Positions 7,044 through 15,327 of a stretch of 24,666 nucleotides of DNA are shown here, one piece after another. Source of the DNA: an uncultured Clostridium sp. Lineage in GTDB: Bacteria > Bacillota > Clostridia > TANB77 > CAG-508. The translations under genes were made by a program, and so were the position numbers. The stretch covers positions 1-24,666 of the forward strand of contig USIO01000024.1 in the NCBI GenBank assembly GCA_900554815.1. Direction: 5' to 3'. Under the pieces are notes generated by a model. It saw nothing but the letters and a program-made list of their open reading frames with translations. It made no database searches and was not told the DNA's origin. Each line of letters begins with the position of its first letter. The stretch's first letter is position 1.

Positions 7044-8229
7044 ATGGCAAAAAAAACAATTAGAGACATTAATGTTTCTAATAAAAAAGTTTTAGTAAGA
7101 TGTGACTTTAATGTACCACAAGATGAAAATGGTACAATTACAGATAATAGAAGAATTGTTGCAGCACTTCCAACTATACAGTATTTACTAGAGCATAACG
7201 CGAAAATAATACTATGTTCTCATTTAGGAAGACCTAAGGGAGAAATAAATCCAAAGTACTCTCTAAAACCAGTTGCAGAAGAACTAACAAAACTATTGGG
7301 AAGAGAAGTAAAACTATCTAAAGATGTAGTTGAACAAAATGCAAGAGAATTAACAAATAATATGAAAGATGGAGAAATTGTTCTATTAGAAAATGTTAGA
7401 TTTGAACAAGGGGAAGAAAAAAATGACCCAGAACTTTCTAAAGCATTTGCATCTTTAGCAGAAATTTATGTAAACGATGCTTTTGGAACAGCACATAGAG
7501 CACATAGTTCAACAACAGGAGTAGCAGATTATTTACCAGCTGTTTCAGGATTTCTAATCGAAAAAGAACTAAAGTTTTTAGGATCTAAACTAGAAAACCC
7601 AGAAAGACCTTTTGTTTCTATTTTAGGAGGAGCAAAGGTTTCAGATAAAATAGGCGTAATTGAAAACTTATTAGAGAAAGTAGACAAACTAATTATTGGT
7701 GGAGGGATGGCATTTACATTTTTAAAAGCTCGGAGGTCACAGAATTGGAAAATCAATTTGCGAATATGATAAACTAGATCTAGCCAATAAATTAATAGAA
7801 AAAGCAAAAGAAAAAGGAGTAGAGGTGCTATTGCCAATAGACACACACATTTCTACAGAGTATTCAAATGATGCAGAAGACAAATTTGTACACTCACAAG
7901 AAATACCAGATGATTGGGAAGGCCTAGACATTGGACCAGACACAATTAAAAAATTTACTAAAGCTTTACAAGGAGCAAAAACAATAGTATGGAATGGACC
8001 TTTAGGAGTATGTGAATTTGCAAAATTTAAGAAAGGAACAGAAGAAATTGCAAAAGTATTGGCTAATTTGGATGCTGTTAAAATTATAGGAGGAGGAGAC
8101 TCAGCAGCAGCTATAGAAAAAATGGGACTATCAGACAAAATGACGCATATTTCAACAGGTGGAGGAGCATCATTGGAATTTTTAGAAGGCAAAAAGTTAC
8201 CAGGAATTGAATGTTTACAAGATAAATAG
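7044..8229 (+). CDS. pgk: phosphoglycerate kinase, read through one CGG +1 shift
   Basis: PGK moves phosphate from 1,3-bisphosphoglycerate to ADP. The N-terminal domain shows VRCDFNVPQ, SHLGRPKG and NDAFGTAHRAHSST; the C-terminal domain shows GGAKVSDKIGV, NGPLGVCEF and the nucleotide loop GGGDSAAAIEKMG. The start is ATG 7044. After 229 codons the frame meets CGG at 7731 and would end at TGA 12 codons later. Skipping C gives FLKA-G-GHRIGKSICEYD and opens the frame to 8229. The product is 394 residues, the usual length. The nucleotide-binding motif lies after the shift, so an unshifted product cannot be an active kinase. It is followed 12 bases on by the NUDIX gene and is part of the glycolytic operon. 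Confidence 0.93.
7731..7734 (+). other. CGGA +1 recoding site 7 (pgk)
   Basis: GCT CGG AGG TCA in the blocked frame; skipping C gives GGA GGT CAC AGA, restoring the family sequence GHRIGKS. The residue encoded by CGGA sits at a position that varies in PGKs and is often not glycine, so its identity is not fixed by homology. Confidence 0.87.
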
Positions 8230-8241
8230 AAGGGAAATTAA

Positions 8242-8856
8242 ATGAACGATTTTAGAGATAAAATAAAATTTATGCCTAATGGAAGATATAAAACTAATTC
8301 TCAAAAAGCAAAAGATTTTCCATACTACAATATGTACGAACAAGACAACTCTTTTGTAGGAAGAATAAATCCTAAATATGAGACAAGGCAAAATAAATGG
8401 CTAAAGGGTGTTTCCTGTTTTGTTGTTAATAAAAAAGGAGAAATACTATTAGAAAGAAGAGTTAGTAAAGGATTAACTCCTGGAAAAATTGATTTAGTAT
8501 CTGGACACTTAGACAAAGAAGAAAACTCAATACAGGCAATGGAAAGAGAATTACAAGAAGAAATTGGGATAAAAGTAAAAAAAGAAAATCAATTAAGAAC
8601 AATAGGAACGCTACCGCTTATATTTGACAACCCAAAAGGTAAAAGAAAATTTAAAATAGAATTTTTTCTATGTAATTATAATAACGAAACAATAAACATA
8701 CAAAAAGACGAAGTTGATAATATATTTTGGATACCTATGGATGAGGTTTTTGAACTAATAAGACAAGGAAAAACCAAATTTCCATATAATGAACAAATGG
8801 AAGAAATATTTCAAAAAGTAAATAGAAGCCAAAACATTGGTAAAGAGAGAGAATAA
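8242..8856 (+). CDS. NUDIX hydrolase
   Basis: NUDIX enzymes cleave nucleoside diphosphates linked to another group. The box GHLDKEENSIQAMERELQEE continues with IGI and fits GX5EX7REUXEEXGU at about residues 91-113. It is preceded by a WLKGVSCFVVNKKGEILLERR strand pair typical of the fold. The length is 204 residues, with an N-terminal extension of about 50 residues that I do not recognise. The substrate cannot be told from the sequence; the position between pgk and tpiA suggests a housekeeping or metabolite-clearing role. It starts 12 bases after pgk and ends two bases before the next gene, so it is probably co-transcribed. Confidence 0.88.
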   Translation: MNDFRDKIKFMPNGRYKTNSQKAKDFPYYNMYEQDNSFVGRINPKYETRQNKWLKGVSCFVVNKKGEILLERRVSKGLTPGKIDLVSGHLDKEENSIQAMERELQEEIGIKVKKENQLRTIGTLPLIFDNPKGKRKFKIEFFLCNYNNETINIQKDEVDNIFWIPMDEVFELIRQGKTKFPYNEQMEEIFQKVNRSQNIGKERE

Positions 8857-8858
8857 TA

Positions 8859-9458
8859 ATGATAGTAACATTATCTGGAATAACTGGAGTAGGAAAGTCA
8901 TATTTTAAAAACTGTATAATACAAGATTTAAAATTCAAGAATATGGCAATTGTAACCACTAGAGAAAAAAGAGAACAAGAAATTAATGGAATAGATAAAT
9001 ATTTTGTAACACTAGAACAATTTGAAAATTTAAAAAAAGATAAAAACATATTAGTAGATTTTACGTTTTTAGGTAATGAATATGCTTATAAAAAAGAAGA
9101 TTTACTTTCAAAAGAAAATTCTGTTACAGAACTACATTATAATACAATATATGAATTCAAAAAAATAAGTAATAATATATTATCTTTTTACATTATCCCA
9201 AAAGACATTACATTGGCAAAAAACGAGTTATATAAAAGAAAACTAAGTAAGGAAATAGAACAATCAAGAATAAAGGAAATAGAACAACAACTAGATGAGT
9301 TTAAAAATAATAAAAAATTACAAAAACAGTTTGACTATATTATATACAATGACTATACAGATAAAACTAAAAAAGAAATAATGTATATTATAAAAAAAAT
9401 GATGGAGGGGAATTGCTATGCGCAAAAAAGTAATTGCAGGAAATTGGAAAATGAATAA
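8859..9458 (+). CDS. guanylate-kinase-like P-loop protein
   Basis: The P-loop LSGITGVGKSYF is at residues 4-15, followed by TTREKREQEINGIDKYFV, which resembles the TTR and GxDY-F segment of guanylate kinase (GMP binding). The later part is diverged: the family's GNxYGT region appears as GNEYAYKKE. It is 199 residues, similar to guanylate kinase. It may be a paralog with another substrate instead of the main gmk. Its last 41 bases overlap the start of tpiA in another frame, which implies translational coupling. Confidence 0.72.
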   Translation: MIVTLSGITGVGKSYFKNCIIQDLKFKNMAIVTTREKREQEINGIDKYFVTLEQFENLKKDKNILVDFTFLGNEYAYKKEDLLSKENSVTELHYNTIYEFKKISNNILSFYIIPKDITLAKNELYKRKLSKEIEQSRIKEIEQQLDEFKNNKKLQKQFDYIIYNDYTDKTKKEIMYIIKKMMEGNCYAQKSNCRKLENE

Positions 9459-10167
9459 ACTTCCCAATGAAGCAATTGATTTTATTCAAAAGCTAGAACC
9501 GTTAATAAAAGATACAAATAATGAAGTAGTACTTTGTGTTCCATACATAGATTTATTCTATTGTTTATTAAATACGCAAAATACAAATATAAAAATAGGT
9601 GCACAAAATATGCATTTTGAAGAAAAAGGAGCATATACTGGAGAAATCTCTGGAAGTATGTTAAAATCAATTGGAGTAGAATATGTTATTATAGGACATT
9701 CTGAAAGAAGGCAATATTATGGAGAAACAGATGAGAGTGTTAATAAAAAAGTAAAATCAGCATTTATAAACGAACTAAAACCAATAGTATGTGTTGGAGA
9801 AACATTAGAGCAAAGAGAAAAAGGAATTACAAATAATATTATTACTAATCAAACAATGCTAGCATTAAAAGATTTAACCGAACAACAAGTAAAAAATACT
9901 ATTATTGCATATGAACCAATTTGGGCTATTGGAACTGGAAAAACTGCAACAGCAGAAGACGCAAATACAGCAATTAAAGCAATAAGAGAAGAAATTGCTA
10001 AAAAATATGGAAAAAACATTGCAGATGAAGTAATTATACAATATGGTGGAAGTGTAAAGTCTTCTAATGCAAAAGAACTATTTGAAATGTCAGATATAGA
10101 CGGTGGACTTGTTGGAGGAGCCAGCCTAGATGCAGAAGAGTTTAGCAAAATTGTAAATTACATATAA
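9418..10167 (+). CDS. tpiA: triosephosphate isomerase
   Basis: It interconverts dihydroxyacetone phosphate and glyceraldehyde 3-phosphate. Motifs: AGNWKMNK (catalytic lysine), VIIGHSERRQ (catalytic histidine), AYEPIWAIGTGKTA (catalytic glutamate and flexible loop), and IQYGGSVKSSN and GGLVGGASL (phosphate site). The length is 249 residues, normal for the family. The start ATG 9418 follows GGAGGGG inside the preceding gene. It has no CGG in frame and is unbroken. Confidence 0.97.
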   Translation: MRKKVIAGNWKMNKLPNEAIDFIQKLEPLIKDTNNEVVLCVPYIDLFYCLLNTQNTNIKIGAQNMHFEEKGAYTGEISGSMLKSIGVEYVIIGHSERRQYYGETDESVNKKVKSAFINELKPIVCVGETLEQREKGITNNIITNQTMLALKDLTEQQVKNTIIAYEPIWAIGTGKTATAEDANTAIKAIREEIAKKYGKNIADEVIIQYGGSVKSSNAKELFEMSDIDGGLVGGASLDAEEFSKIVNYI

Positions 10168-10232
10168 GGCAAAAATAATAAACATTAACTAAAAAATAGA
10201 CAAAAAACAATAAAGTTCAAATGGAGGCAAAA

Positions 10233-11768
10233 ATGAATAAAAGATTAACAATGTTAATAATTCTTGATGGATTTGGAATAAACGAAAATGAAAATGGAAA
10301 TGCAATAAAGATTGCCAAAACTCATAATATTGACAAATTATTAAAACAAAATCCTAATACAATAATACATACTAGTGGGCTAGATGTTGGCTTGCCAGAA
10401 GGGCAAATGGGAAATTCAGAAGTAGGCCATACCAATATTGGAGCTGGAAGAATTATATATCAAGACCTAACTAAAATAACGAAATCTATTGAAGAAGGAG
10501 ATTTCTTTAGCAACCAAGAACTAGTAAATGCTATTGAAAACTGTAAGAAAAATGGCTCTAAATTACATATTTTTGGATTATTATCTGACGGAGGGGTACA
10601 TAGTCATGTTCGCCATTTGTATGCAATACTAGAACTTGCCAAAAGAAAAGATTTTGAAGATGTATATGTACATTGCTTCTTAGATGGAAGAGACACTCCT
10701 CCAGCATCTGCAGAAAATTATATTGTAGAATTAGAAAAGAAAATGGAAGAAAAAGGTGTTGGAAAGATTGCAAGCATTATGGGAAGATTTTACGCAATGG
10801 ATAGAGACAAACGTTGGGAAAGAGTACAACTAGCTTACAATGCTTTAGTAAATGGAGAAGGAGAAAAGGCAACTAGTGCAATTACTGCAATAGAAAGCTC
10901 TTATCAACAAGAAATATTTGATGAATTTGTAAAACCAACTGTAATTGTAAATGCAGAAGGTAACCCAACGGCAACAATTACACAAAATGACTCTATTATT
11001 TTCTTTAACTTTAGACCAGATAGAGCAAGAGAAATAACTAGAAGCATAGTTGACAACGAATTTAAAGAATTTGAGAAAAAACTACTAGATGTATATTATG
11101 TTTGCTTTACAAATTATGACGAAACAATGCCAAATGTACACATTGCATTTAAAAAAGATGAAATAAAAAATACATTTGGAGAATATATAAGCAACAATGG
11201 ATTAACTCAACTAAGAATTGCAGAAACCGAAAAATATGCACATGTAACTTTCTTCTTTAATGGAGGAGAAGAAAAACAGTATTTAGGAGAAGACAGAATA
11301 CTAGTTCCATCTCCTAAAGTACAAACGTATGACCTAAAACCAGAAATGAGTGCAATTGAAGTTACAGATAAAGTTATTGAAGCAATTAATTCTAACAAAT
11401 ATGATAGCATAATACTAAACTATGCTAATTGCGATATGGTTGGACATACTGGTAACTTAGAAGCGGCAATAAAAGCAGTTGAAACTATTGATACTTGCAT
11501 TGGAAAAGTTATTAAAGCAGTTAGCAATAAAAAAGGAGTAGCATTAATTACAGCTGACCACGGAAATGCAGAGCAGATGATAGACTATAAAACAGGAGAG
11601 CCACATACTGCACATACAACAAATCCTGTTCCATTAATTATATTTGGACTAGATTCTATAAAACTTTCAGAAGGAAGACTAGCAGACTTAGCACCAACAA
11701 TGCTAGATATTATGGGATTAGAAAAACCAGCAGAAATGACAGGAAATAGTTTGATAAAAAAGGAGTGA
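10233..11768 (+). CDS. gpmI: 2,3-bisphosphoglycerate-independent phosphoglycerate mutase
   Basis: It converts 3-phosphoglycerate to 2-phosphoglycerate using two manganese ions. MLIILDGFG holds the first metal aspartate, MGNSEVGHTNIGAGR holds the phosphoserine, HSHVRHLYA and FLDGRDTPP bind substrate, and TADHGNAEQM holds late metal ligands. The start is ATG 10233 behind GGAGG at 10223-10227; the in-frame ATG at 10221 overlaps that ribosome site. It is 511 residues, the usual length. It is intact, with CGC and CGT arginine codons but no in-frame CGG. Confidence 0.96.
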   Translation: MNKRLTMLIILDGFGINENENGNAIKIAKTHNIDKLLKQNPNTIIHTSGLDVGLPEGQMGNSEVGHTNIGAGRIIYQDLTKITKSIEEGDFFSNQELVNAIENCKKNGSKLHIFGLLSDGGVHSHVRHLYAILELAKRKDFEDVYVHCFLDGRDTPPASAENYIVELEKKMEEKGVGKIASIMGRFYAMDRDKRWERVQLAYNALVNGEGEKATSAITAIESSYQQEIFDEFVKPTVIVNAEGNPTATITQNDSIIFFNFRPDRAREITRSIVDNEFKEFEKKLLDVYYVCFTNYDETMPNVHIAFKKDEIKNTFGEYISNNGLTQLRIAETEKYAHVTFFFNGGEEKQYLGEDRILVPSPKVQTYDLKPEMSAIEVTDKVIEAINSNKYDSIILNYANCDMVGHTGNLEAAIKAVETIDTCIGKVIKAVSNKKGVALITADHGNAEQMIDYKTGEPHTAHTTNPVPLIIFGLDSIKLSEGRLADLAPTMLDIMGLEKPAEMTGNSLIKKE

Positions 11769-11773
11769 CACCT

Positions 11774-12340
11774 TTGAAAGAAACACTAGCTATAAGAAGA
11801 CTATATTCACAAATACAGAATCAGTTATTTCAAATGATACCAGAGAACTTTGAAAGCATATACTTATATTGTTCTATAATAGAATCTATAAAAGAAAGTC
11901 CAATTGGAGAAATGTATTTTTACTATACTCCAAAAGGACTGCTTAAAAGAAACCCAGTTAATGTATATGAAATCCCAGACAAATTTAATATATCAGATGA
12001 GGTTTATTCAAAGCTGATAAATGAGTTATATGTATTATTTAAACAGCTAAGAGAAGAGTTTATTAAAAATAACGAAAAAGTTTGGACAAATTTAACAATA
12101 ACAATAAAAAATTTATGTTTTACAATTGAATACTTCTATGATGACATAACCTTATCTGAATATTCTAACTTGGAAAGACATATTATATGGAAGTACCAAT
12201 ATGTACAAAAGGACTTAAGCACATATACAAAAAAAGAAAGAGAACTAATACAAAAATATATAGAAAAAAAAGAAAGAACATTTTATCAGGAAGGCTCATA
12301 TAAAGAAAAAAATAAAAAAGCTTTTAACTATTTCACATAA
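11774..12340 (+). CDS. YezG/DUF600-family immunity-like protein
   Basis: YezG-type proteins are antitoxins of LXG/YeeF polymorphic toxins. Similar segments are MIPENFESIYLYC, GEMYFYYTP, the Y-E-IPDKFNIS stretch, ELYVLFKQLREEF, and NNEKVWTNLTITI. TTG 11774 is the likely start, with AAGGAG eight bases before it; GTG 11765 overlaps that site and the gpmI stop. A C-terminal tail of about 40 residues rich in K and E follows the domain. No LXG toxin is visible nearby, so it is an orphan here and appears to be translated with gpmI. It may have taken on another role. Confidence 0.7.
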   Translation: MKETLAIRRLYSQIQNQLFQMIPENFESIYLYCSIIESIKESPIGEMYFYYTPKGLLKRNPVNVYEIPDKFNISDEVYSKLINELYVLFKQLREEFIKNNEKVWTNLTITIKNLCFTIEYFYDDITLSEYSNLERHIIWKYQYVQKDLSTYTKKERELIQKYIEKKERTFYQEGSYKEKNKKAFNYFT

Positions 12341-12397
12341 AATTAACATAAGAAAATAAAAATTTTAATTAATCAAGTAAAGGAAGGAGTAAAATTT

Positions 12398-13090
12398 ATG
12401 ATTTATTCAAAAGAAGTAGAAGAAATGTGTAAAGTAGCAAAGGGAGTTGACCATGGACCGGCACCAATTCCAGAAGAAGGAAAATGGGTAAAAGCAAAAG
12501 AAATTAAAGATATTTCTGGATTAACTCATGGTATTGGATGGTGTGCTCCACAACAAGGTGCATGTAAATTAACATTAAATGTAAAAGAAGGAATTATTCA
12601 AGAAGCATTAGTAGAAACAATAGGATGCTCTGGAATGACACACTCAGCAGCAATGGCTGGAGAAATATTAGTAGGAAAAACAATTTTAGAGGCATTAAAT
12701 ACTGACTTAGTATGTGATGCTATTAATACAGCAATGAGAGAACTATTTTTACAAATTGTATATGGAAGAACACAGTCAGCTTTTTCAGAAGGTGGACTTA
12801 CAATAGGAGCTGGAATGGAAGACTTAGGAAAAGGACACAGGAGTCAAGTAGGAACTATTTATTCTACTTTAGCCAAAGGACCAAGATATTTGGAGTTAGC
12901 AGAAGGGTATATAGTAGAAATTGGATTAGACAAAGATGATCAAATAATTGGATACAAATATGTAAACTTAGGAAAAATGATGGAAAATATAAAAAAAGGA
13001 ATAGAACCTATGGAAGCAATAGAAAAAGCTTCTGGCAAATATGGAAGATTTGATGAAGCTCTAAAGAAAATTGATCCAAGAAAAGAATAA
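12398..13090 (+). CDS. NifU-like iron-sulfur cluster assembly scaffold protein
   Basis: The 230-residue protein resembles NifU/IscU-N scaffolds: GWCAPQQGACKL, VETIGCSGMTHSAAMAGEI with conserved cysteines, and LVCDAINTAMRELFLQI. It probably holds a nascent cluster on its cysteines. It has its own AAGGAGG-type site and is followed 57 bases later by the GGGtGRT gene, a pairing known in Clostridia and methanogen-like anaerobes. The shared operon suggests that the two act together, though the partner's role is unknown. Confidence 0.85.
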   Translation: MIYSKEVEEMCKVAKGVDHGPAPIPEEGKWVKAKEIKDISGLTHGIGWCAPQQGACKLTLNVKEGIIQEALVETIGCSGMTHSAAMAGEILVGKTILEALNTDLVCDAINTAMRELFLQIVYGRTQSAFSEGGLTIGAGMEDLGKGHRSQVGTIYSTLAKGPRYLELAEGYIVEIGLDKDDQIIGYKYVNLGKMMENIKKGIEPMEAIEKASGKYGRFDEALKKIDPRKE

Positions 13091-13147
13091 AACTATTTAA
13101 TTTAACTGATTTTAATTTTTTGAAAATTATAAATAGGAGGAATAAAA

Positions 13148-14146
13148 ATGGCACTATTTGAAAGTTATGAAAGAAGAATAGGACAAATAAAACCAATAAT
13201 GGAAAAATACGGAATTAAAGATTTTGATGATGCATTATCTATTTGCACAGAAAAAGGTTTTAATCCATACAATATTGTAAAAGGAGTTCAACCAATTTGT
13301 TTTGAAAATGCGTGTTGGGCATATACTTTAGGAGCAGCAATTGCTATAAAAAAAGGATGCAAAAAAGCAGCAGATGCTGCAAAAGCAATTGGAGAAGGAT
13401 TACAAGCTTTCTGCATACCAGGTTCTGTTGCAGATGATAGAAAAGTTGGACTAGGACATGGAAACTTAGCCTCTATGCTACTATCAGATGAAACAAAATG
13501 TTTTGCATTTTTAGCAGGACATGAATCTTTTGCAGCAGCAGAAGGTGCAATTGGAATTGCAAAATCAGCAAATAAAGTAAGAAAAGAACCATTAAGAGTA
13601 ATTTTAAATGGACTTGGAAAAGATGCAGCACAAGTAATATCAAGAATAAATGGATTTACATATGTAAAAACAGATTTTGACTTTTTTACTGGTAAAGTTA
13701 ATATAATAGAAGAGATTGCATACTCAAATGGAGAAAGAGCCAAGGTACGCTGCTATGGAGCAAATGATGTTAGAGAAGGTGTAGCTATTATGTGGCTAGA
13801 AGATGTTGATGTTTCGATTACAGGAAATTCAACAAATCCAACAAGATTCCAACACCCAGTAGCAGGAACATATAAAAAAGAAAGAATAGAAGCAGGTAAG
13901 AAGTATTTTTCTGTAGCATCAGGAGGAGGAACAGGAAGAACACTACATCCAGACAATATGGCAGCAGGACCAGCTTCATATGGAATGACAGACACAATGG
14001 GAAGAATGCACTCAGATGCACAATTTGCAGGTTCTTCATCAGTACCAGCCCATGTAGAAATGATGGGATTAATTGGAATGGGAAATAATCCAATGGTTGG
14101 AGCTACAGTATCTGTTGCAGTTGCAGTAGAAGAAGCCAGGGAATAG
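13148..14146 (+). CDS. GGGtGRT protein
   Basis: The signature VASGGGTGRTLHPDNMAAG at about residues 256-274 names the family. Other conserved-looking stretches are GHGNLASMLLSDETKCFAFL and MGRMHSDAQFAGSSSVPAHV. The length is 332 residues, with a perfect AGGAGG before ATG 13148. The molecular function of the family is not established; it is found beside NifU-like scaffolds, which points to iron-sulfur or redox metabolism. The sequence is intact and ends before a strong terminator. Confidence 0.9.
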   Translation: MALFESYERRIGQIKPIMEKYGIKDFDDALSICTEKGFNPYNIVKGVQPICFENACWAYTLGAAIAIKKGCKKAADAAKAIGEGLQAFCIPGSVADDRKVGLGHGNLASMLLSDETKCFAFLAGHESFAAAEGAIGIAKSANKVRKEPLRVILNGLGKDAAQVISRINGFTYVKTDFDFFTGKVNIIEEIAYSNGERAKVRCYGANDVREGVAIMWLEDVDVSITGNSTNPTRFQHPVAGTYKKERIEAGKKYFSVASGGGTGRTLHPDNMAAGPASYGMTDTMGRMHSDAQFAGSSSVPAHVEMMGLIGMGNNPMVGATVSVAVAVEEARE

Positions 14147-14162
14147 CATATAATATCTTCAT

Positions 14163-14198
14163 AAAAATTAAAAGAGCATTACGCTCTTTTAATTTTTT
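14163..14198 (+). terminator. intrinsic terminator after the GGGtGRT gene
   Basis: AAAATTAAAAGAGC pairs with GCTCTTTTAATTTT around ATTAC, ending in six T. Confidence 0.92.
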
Positions 14199-14306
14199 AA
14201 AAAACAAACAAAAATTCGCAAAAAGTACTTGACAAATAAAAATAAAAATATTAAAATAAAACAAACAAAAGTTCATAGAACATTTTTTCTATTTGGAGGT
14301 ATTTTT

Positions 14307-15008
14307 ATGAATAGCATAAGAAAAAATATAATTGCATATACAATAGATAGAGCAAAAGATTCCGGAATATACATATGTGTAGAAAATGGGCAAGTTATTG
14401 TAAGGGCACCATGGTATTTGCCTACACAAAAAATACAAAAATATGTTGAAGAAAAAGAAAAATGGATTGCAGAAAAATTAAGAGAATTTGAAGACAAAAA
14501 AATTGCGAGCAGAAACTATATTAAAAATAAAACAGTAAAAATATTTGGTGAAGATTTTTTGCTTAAAATTTTATATAAAAATATAAATTTACCTAGACTA
14601 GAACTAGTAAATGATGTTGTAAAAGTTGAAATGCCTGTTAAATATAAAAAAATCGACTGCACAGACATTATACAAATTTTATTAGAAAAAATGTATGATA
14701 GACTTGCAACTCAACAAATAGAAAATACAATGGAAAAGGTAAGAATAACAACAGGAATAGCTCCAGAAGATTACGAAATAAAAAGAATGAAAAATATAGT
14801 TGCAAAATTCTTGCCAGAAAGCAAAATTATAATAAACCCAGATATTGTAAGACTTAATAAAAAACTAATTGAATATATTATTACACACGAATTTTGCCAC
14901 ATAAAATATAGAACACATTCTAAGAAATTCTACGAGTTATTAGAAAAAAATATACCTAATTATCTAGAATTTGAAAAAATTTTAAATAAAAATTTAATAA
15001 ACTACTAG
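14307..15008 (+). CDS. YgjP/DUF45-type zinc metallopeptidase
   Basis: The zinc site is THEFCHIKYRTHSKKFYELL at about residues 196-215: HExxH plus a third histidine. The N-terminal half matches YgjP (VIVRAPWYLPTQKIQKYVEE and EKWIAEKLREFE). The usual MKTRWGSC segment is replaced by RMKNIVAKF, so this copy is diverged. ATG 14307 is chosen because TTTGGAGGT lies just upstream; the in-frame ATG at 14229 would add 26 residues across that site. Predicted cytosolic, 233 residues. The substrate is unknown. Confidence 0.8.
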   Translation: MNSIRKNIIAYTIDRAKDSGIYICVENGQVIVRAPWYLPTQKIQKYVEEKEKWIAEKLREFEDKKIASRNYIKNKTVKIFGEDFLLKILYKNINLPRLELVNDVVKVEMPVKYKKIDCTDIIQILLEKMYDRLATQQIENTMEKVRITTGIAPEDYEIKRMKNIVAKFLPESKIIINPDIVRLNKKLIEYIITHEFCHIKYRTHSKKFYELLEKNIPNYLEFEKILNKNLINY

Positions 15009-15033
15009 CACATTTAACAAAAATGTGCTAGTA
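15003..15033 (+). terminator. strong hairpin after the metallopeptidase gene
   Basis: A perfect 13 bp stem (15003-15015 with 15021-15033) with an AACAA loop overlaps the stop codon. No T-tract follows, so it might act in mRNA stability instead of termination. Confidence 0.6.
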
Positions 15034-15106
15034 TATGTATTATACATAAATTACTCAGTATAAATTTTCTGCAATAACAAGATTAATTGTCTTATAAAAA
15101 ATATAA

Positions 15107-15182
15107 TGGGGTATCGCCAAGTGGTAAGGCATCGGACTCTGACTCCGACATTTCCTAGGTTCGAATCCTAGTACCCCAGCCA
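15107..15182 (+). tRNA. tRNA-Gln(CTG)
   Basis: The acceptor TGGGGTA pairs with TACCCCA, followed by G and an encoded CCA (15180-15182). The D arm is GCC...GGC and the T arm CTAGG-TTCGAAT-CCTAG. The anticodon arm TCGGA-CTCTGAC-TCCGA gives anticodon CTG, which reads CAG. The loop is the normal seven bases, so it is not a candidate four-base reader. Confidence 0.95.
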
Positions 15183-15277
15183 ATAATAGCTTTCGCCGAA
15201 CTTTTTGAAAGCCTTAATATAACTTAACTTTAATATTACAAAAAACTGACGAACACAAAGTATTTATTTTTTACATA

Positions 15278-15322
15278 CCTTCTAATTAATATGGTTATAA
15301 TAATACCATATTAATTAGGAGG
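15278..15322 (+). promoter_or_regulatory. 17 bp inverted repeat covering the eno ribosome binding site
   Basis: Bases 15278-15294 pair with 15306-15322 in RNA, with one G-U pair and no mismatch, around an 11-base loop. The 3' arm ends in AGGAGG, the eno ribosome site, so folding would hide it completely. The loop contains TATAAT (15296-15301); if that is the -10 box, the repeat is instead a DNA operator around the promoter and would not be fully transcribed. A TTTACA at 15270-15275 is 20 bases upstream, which is a poor spacing. Confidence 0.7.
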
Positions 15323-15327
15323 TTTTT

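Noticed and set aside
15107..15182. The tRNA near eno as the CGG/CGGN decoder
   Set aside because: Its anticodon is CTG in a normal seven-base loop, and its body is a standard tRNA-Gln.
15278..15322. The eno leader hairpin as a terminator
   Set aside because: The 3' arm is the ribosome site and only a short T-run then the start codon follow; a control element fits better.
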